From positions 1-17,947 of the forward strand of contig CAYOED010000069.1 in assembly GCA_964402925.1 (NCBI GenBank): a stretch of 17,947 nucleotides of DNA, in the 5' to 3' direction. The number at the start of each line of letters is the position of its first letter. Position 1 is the first letter of the stretch. The translations under genes were made by a program, and so were the position numbers. The notes beneath the pieces are model-generated. The model made no database searches. It had not been told where the DNA came from and saw nothing but the letters and a program-made list of their open reading frames with translations. Source of the stretch: Suilimivivens sp964402925. Its GTDB lineage: Bacteria > Bacillota > Clostridia > Lachnospirales > Lachnospiraceae. This document shows positions 14,538-17,947 of this stretch, piece after piece.

Positions 14538-14607
14538 TAATGCTGGTTGGATTCGAACCAACAACTTCGGTTTTGCAAACCTATGCCATTCCAACGGCTA
14601 CAGCATT
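14538..14607 (-). tRNA. Divergent tRNA-Cys(GCA)-like gene inside the sulfur operon
   Basis: On the minus strand a 70-nt cloverleaf can be drawn. The acceptor stem AATGCTG/CAGCATT has seven perfect pairs. The D arm is GCCG/TGGC, the anticodon loop is TTGCAAA with anticodon GCA, and the T arm GTTGG/CCAAC has a standard TTCGAAT loop. Several points are odd for tRNA-Cys: the base after the acceptor stem is A instead of the near-universal U73, position 14 is U instead of A, the anticodon stem has an A-G mismatch, and CCA is not encoded. It lies between two sulfur genes in the same direction and ends 3 nt before the GGAGG of the next gene. It may be a functional minor tRNA-Cys, or a tRNA-like regulator or processing signal. 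Confidence 0.8.
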
Positions 14608-14612
14608 CTATG

Positions 14613-14634
14613 GCAAAACCTCTGGTTTTCCAGT
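14613..14634 (-). repeat. Hairpin in the leader before the tRNA-Cys-like gene
   Basis: On the minus strand AAAACC-AGA-GGTTTT forms a six-pair stem with flanking G-C pairs, six bases upstream of the tRNA 5' end. No T run follows, so it does not look like a terminator. The arm GGTTTTGC is also complementary to GCAAAACC in the tRNA anticodon arm at 14576-14569. Confidence 0.4.
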
Positions 14635-14653
14635 CAGATTTATTTCAGTAACA

Positions 14654-15697
14654 CTAAATGAATAGACTTATATCTGAAGTTTCACCAGAGCCAAGGAAGG
14701 CCGATACACCACCAAGTTCCACTCCATCAATCAGTTCCTCCTTATGAATCCCCATAATATCCATTGACATCTGACATGCTACCAGATGCACACCATGGTC
14801 AACCGCTGACTGAATCAATTCCTCCAGTGATGCTACACCTTTGCTGTTCATAATCTTACGTATCATCTTAGCTCCAATGCCGCCCATATTCATACATGAA
14901 AGACCTAACCGCTTTGTTCCACGGGGCATCATAAAGCAAAACATATTTTCAATCAATGTTTTCTTCACCTTCACCCTTTTCGGTTTCCGCAGGATATTTA
15001 ATCCCCAGAAAGTAAAGAATAGCGTTACCTTTCTTCCCATAGCTGCCGCTCCGTTCGCCATAATAAATGCCGCTATAGTTTTATCCAAATCACCGCTGAA
15101 TACTATAAAAGTCTTATCATTTTGTTCCTCAGCCAATGCTTTCTTTACCGTTTCAGGCTTTGCCTTTTTCTGTACTACTGCCTCAATCACATCAGGTTTT
15201 ACTTCCAGTTTAAGGAGCTGGTTTCCTGTTCTGTCACACCAGACTGTAATATCCGAAACAAAAGCGTCCTCTGTGGCTTCGATAAATATTTTTTGTCCAT
15301 TCTTCAGATTTTTTATGGCATCTGCTGCCTTTACAATAGGTCCCGGACATTTTAAACCTTTTGCATCTATATATAGCGGATCACTATTTTTCAAATATTC
15401 TCTATAGGCATTAAATCCGCCAACCAGATTATAAGCTTCATATCCACGGTCACTCAATACTTCTGTAATCTCTTCACTCCAATCACCGGTACGGCAAAAA
15501 ACATAAACCGGCTTATCCTTAGGAATCACATTGATTTTTTTCCCGATCTGTTCAAAAGGTATATTGATCGCTCCCGCAATCCCATCCACCAAAACTTCAT
15601 CAGGTTCCCGCAAATCAAGCAGCGTAATTGTATCAAAATTAATTTCAACAAATTCTTCTGCTTTAATATTTCTAATTGTTTCTTTACTTCCAAACAT
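14654..15697 (-). CDS. Rhodanese-TusA-DsrE2 sulfur relay fusion
   Basis: This 347-residue cytoplasmic protein strings three sulfur-handling domains together. Residues 8-103 are rhodanese with active-site Cys68 in VFCRTGD. Residues 108-175 are TusA-like, with Cys117 in the intact CPGP motif. Residues 194-347 are a DsrE2-type domain with Cys308 in VACQMSM. The same three domains form the C-terminal half of some CoA-disulfide reductase fusions, but the flavin reductase part is absent here and the protein has its own start with AGGAG upstream. Each cysteine can hold a persulfide, so sulfur could be passed along the chain. Downstream lie the tRNA-Cys-like gene and the carrier/E1/rhodanese fusion, suggesting that it feeds sulfur to or from the encapsulin module. 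Confidence 0.93.
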   Translation of the reverse strand: MFGSKETIRNIKAEEFVEINFDTITLLDLREPDEVLVDGIAGAINIPFEQIGKKINVIPKDKPVYVFCRTGDWSEEITEVLSDRGYEAYNLVGGFNAYREYLKNSDPLYIDAKGLKCPGPIVKAADAIKNLKNGQKIFIEATEDAFVSDITVWCDRTGNQLLKLEVKPDVIEAVVQKKAKPETVKKALAEEQNDKTFIVFSGDLDKTIAAFIMANGAAAMGRKVTLFFTFWGLNILRKPKRVKVKKTLIENMFCFMMPRGTKRLGLSCMNMGGIGAKMIRKIMNSKGVASLEELIQSAVDHGVHLVACQMSMDIMGIHKEELIDGVELGGVSAFLGSGETSDISLFI

Positions 15698-15753
15698 CCC
15701 CGATTCTCCTGAGGAAGTTTTAAATCCATTTCTGACCTAAAACCTCCGGTTAC

Positions 15754-16932
15754 TCATTCTATCCTGCTTTCTGTAAGGACTTTCAGCGCATAATCCGTAT
15801 AAAGATTTGCTGCAATGAGGATTCCTTCCTCATCAATATCATAGTTGTCTGCATGCTGGGGTGCTACCGTATCAGGTTTTCTGCTGTTTCCTGTTCCCAC
15901 ATACGCATATGCACCAGGTATCCTCAAAAGATATTCAGCGAAATCATCCCCTCCGAGAGAGCGTTCTTTGGGTATAATATGTTCTTCCCCTACGATCCCG
16001 GCGGCAGCCTGTCTCACCTCATCACACACTTTTTCATCATTGACGAGTGGAGAGGCAAAGTCTTCAAATTCCACATTCACTACAGCTCCGTTCGCCCTCC
16101 CCACTGTCTCCGCAATTTCGATTATCCTGCGATTGGTTCTTTCTCTGGTTTCCTGTGTAAAGCATCTGGTTGTGCCTTCAATCACAGCATTGCCAGCCAC
16201 AATATTATAGGCATCTCCTGCGTGTAAGACTCCAATTCCAACGACCACCGTGTCCGCAGGGTCTGTCTGTCTACTCACGATTGCCTGAAGTGCATTCACA
16301 ATCTGCGATGCCGCATACAGAGAATCTACCCCCAGATGTGGTGTTGACACATGCGCACTTTTGCCTGTCACATTAATCACAAAGTGATCCACCGATGCAT
16401 TTACCGGTCCTGCACTTAACCCTATATTCCCCACTGGGATATTGGATGCTACATGTATTCCGAATATCCTGTCAGCGCCTTCAACCAGCCCTTCCTTAAT
16501 AAAGACTCTTGCTCCCTGTCCGAATTCTTCTCCCTGCTGAAAGAACAGCCGGATTCTTCCGTTTAACCGCTTTTCTTTCTCCTTCAATACTGCTGCGGCT
16601 CCCAGCAAAGCTGCTATATGGGCATCATGCCCACAGGCATGCATAACACCTTCATTGACCGATGTATACGGTGTCTGCTTCCTGTCCTGTATTCTGAGGG
16701 CATCAATATCCGCCCTCAAAATTATGATGCTGCCTTTGTCTGTTTCTGTTCCTATAACTCCAAGCACTCCTGTTTCCCCGACTCTTTGATGGGGTATCTG
16801 CAGCTTACCCAGTTCTTCTTCTATTTTTTCTGCAGTATGATACTCCTGCATACTTAACTCAGGATGTCTGTGAAAATATCTCCTAAGCAGAATCAGTTTT
16901 TCTCTCTGTTCCTCAATGAATGGTTTTACCAT
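15754..16932 (-). CDS. M20-family amidohydrolase (N-acyl amino acid deacylase type)
   Basis: The 392-residue enzyme belongs to the M20D group that includes hippurate hydrolase, N-acetyl-diaminopimelate deacetylase and deacetylases acting on N-acetyl-cysteine derivatives. Metal-binding motifs are visible: HACGHDAH at residues 98-105 and QQGEEFGQGA with Glu135/136. Later landmarks are a histidine in the dimerisation region (KSAHVSTPH) and LGGDDFAEYL near the C-terminus. There is no signal peptide. The start at 16932 has AAGGAG about 10 nt before it. Placed between a MetQ-like binding protein and sulfur relay genes, it may deacylate an imported N-acyl sulfur amino acid; that substrate is inferred from context only. 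Confidence 0.9.
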   Translation of the reverse strand: MVKPFIEEQREKLILLRRYFHRHPELSMQEYHTAEKIEEELGKLQIPHQRVGETGVLGVIGTETDKGSIIILRADIDALRIQDRKQTPYTSVNEGVMHACGHDAHIAALLGAAAVLKEKEKRLNGRIRLFFQQGEEFGQGARVFIKEGLVEGADRIFGIHVASNIPVGNIGLSAGPVNASVDHFVINVTGKSAHVSTPHLGVDSLYAASQIVNALQAIVSRQTDPADTVVVGIGVLHAGDAYNIVAGNAVIEGTTRCFTQETRERTNRRIIEIAETVGRANGAVVNVEFEDFASPLVNDEKVCDEVRQAAAGIVGEEHIIPKERSLGGDDFAEYLLRIPGAYAYVGTGNSRKPDTVAPQHADNYDIDEEGILIAANLYTDYALKVLTESRIE

Positions 16933-16964
16933 CGCAAGCCATGCTCCTTTATCAGACTATAAAC

Positions 16965-17885
16965 TTACTCCCATGTGGGAATATATGCTCCCTTATATAC
17001 CTCTTCAATCACCTTGGCCACCGCATCTGTGCGATATTCATTCACTACTCTTTTATAGAGCTCATTATCTTTATCCTCTGTTCTTGCAACAATTATATTG
17101 ATATAAGGGTTATCACTGCCTTCCTGCACAGTCTCAAGGTAAATCGCATCCTCCTGTGGGAACAATCCATTGTCTACAGCATGCCCTCCATTGATGATCG
17201 CTGCTGCCACATCAGCCAGAAGACTGGGTGTGTTGGCTGCCTCCACCTCGATAAACTCCAGATTAAGCGGATTTTCCGTTATGTCGCTAAGAACTGGTGT
17301 ATAACCGGCTTCCGGATTCACCTTGATCACCCCTGCCGCTTCCAGTACCTTAAGGGAACGTCCGCCATTTGTCGCATCATTAGGGATTGCTATTGTATCC
17401 CCATCCTTTAACTCATTTACATTTGCAATCTTGTCGGAATACAATCCAAGAGGGGCAATAATGGTTTCTCCAATTACAGTCAGCTCCAGTCCCTTATCTG
17501 CTATTTCATTATTTAAATAGGCATAATGTTGAAATGCATTTAAATCAATTTCCCCATCTGCCAGCGCCTGATTGGGAAGCGAATAATCCGCAAATTTTAC
17601 CAGTTCCAGCGTAATATTGTCCTTCGCCAAGCTTTCGATTACAGGCTCCCATTGCTCCGTGTTCTCACCTACTAAGCCAAGCTTTATAGTGACTGGCTCA
17701 GAGGGAACTTCTGCTTCGGTTTGTTCGGTATCTTCCACGTTTGTCTCTTCCACATCCACCTTCTCAGTCTGTTCCTCCGAAGGCGCTATGCCTACAGTCT
17801 CTTCTTTTCCTCCGCATCCAGTTAAAAGTACCATTCCCACTAAAACTGTTGCCAAAATCGTTGTGATCTTTTTGTCTTTTTTCAT
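16965..17885 (-). CDS. metQ: MetQ/NlpA-family methionine-binding lipoprotein
   Basis: This 306-residue protein is the extracellular binding component of a methionine-type ABC importer. It has a lysine-rich signal peptide and lipobox LLTGC, with the lipidated Cys24. An acidic linker of about 40 residues rich in Glu and Thr follows, then the NlpA domain from about residue 68 (TIKLGLVGEN...). Family motifs such as FADYSLPNQAL, ALADGEIDLNAFQH and IAIPNDATNGGRSL are clear. AGGGAGGAG precedes the start. The ATPase and permease genes (MetN, MetI) are not in the window; they may lie upstream. The ligand could be methionine, or another sulfur amino acid or derivative given the amidohydrolase next door. 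Confidence 0.95.
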   Translation of the reverse strand: MKKDKKITTILATVLVGMVLLTGCGGKEETVGIAPSEEQTEKVDVEETNVEDTEQTEAEVPSEPVTIKLGLVGENTEQWEPVIESLAKDNITLELVKFADYSLPNQALADGEIDLNAFQHYAYLNNEIADKGLELTVIGETIIAPLGLYSDKIANVNELKDGDTIAIPNDATNGGRSLKVLEAAGVIKVNPEAGYTPVLSDITENPLNLEFIEVEAANTPSLLADVAAAIINGGHAVDNGLFPQEDAIYLETVQEGSDNPYINIIVARTEDKDNELYKRVVNEYRTDAVAKVIEEVYKGAYIPTWE

Positions 17886-17947
17886 AAATTTCTCCTCCCT
17901 ATTTAGTCAAGTCTTTTTTCCTTATTTTTCAAGGATTCTTAGTTACA

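Overview
The window is a compact sulfur-metabolism region from a low-to-medium GC Firmicute, most likely class Clostridia and plausibly Lachnospiraceae. That guess rests on strong AGGAGG-type ribosome sites, gene content and codon use, not on a marker gene. Every supported gene is on the minus strand, so transcription runs from high to low coordinates. No stretch longer than about 200 bases lacks a gene or RNA.

In transcription order: (1) 17885-14654 encodes a MetQ-type methionine-binding lipoprotein, an M20 amidohydrolase and a rhodanese-TusA-DsrE2 three-domain sulfur relay protein. (2) A divergent tRNA-Cys(GCA)-like gene lies at 14607-14538, only 3 nt before the next ribosome site. (3) 14520-10389 encodes a MoaD-like/E1/rhodanese fusion, a Family 2A encapsulin shell and a SufS-type cysteine desulfurase with a roughly 150-residue N-terminal extension, which is the expected encapsulin cargo. 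(4) 10187-8409 encodes a YeiH-type putative sulfate/sulfite exporter, a hairpin, and a small two-helix membrane protein. (5) 8388-3341 is a tightly packed operon: MetY, a siroheme sulfite reductase with a built-in ferredoxin, TusA, thioredoxin, a ThiS-like carrier ending Gly-Gly-Gly-Cys, its E1 enzyme, a JAMM peptidase and a LarE-like sulfur transferase. (6) 3240-103 holds an Rrf2/CymR-type regulator, a four-cysteine small protein and an AzlC-type permease. A 1,725-bp IS4/IS1634-like element sits between the regulator and the small protein, exactly at the small gene's start codon.

The genes can be read as one sulfur economy. The operon in (5) closely matches the protein-thiocarboxylate homocysteine pathway described in Wolinella (HcyS/HcyF/HcyD with MetY and Sir). 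Sulfite is reduced, sulfide is loaded as a thiocarboxylate on the carrier, MetY joins it to O-acetylhomoserine, and the JAMM peptidase releases homocysteine. The module in (3) matches encapsulins known to enclose cysteine desulfurase and, in at least one species, to store elemental sulfur. Here it is fused into an operon with a second ubiquitin-like carrier, its own activating enzyme, rhodanese domains and a tRNA-Cys-like RNA. The combination of a sulfur-storing shell, two ubiquitin-like carrier/E1 pairs and an unusual tRNA-Cys is the most noteworthy part of the window. The parts are known families; their linkage is inference.
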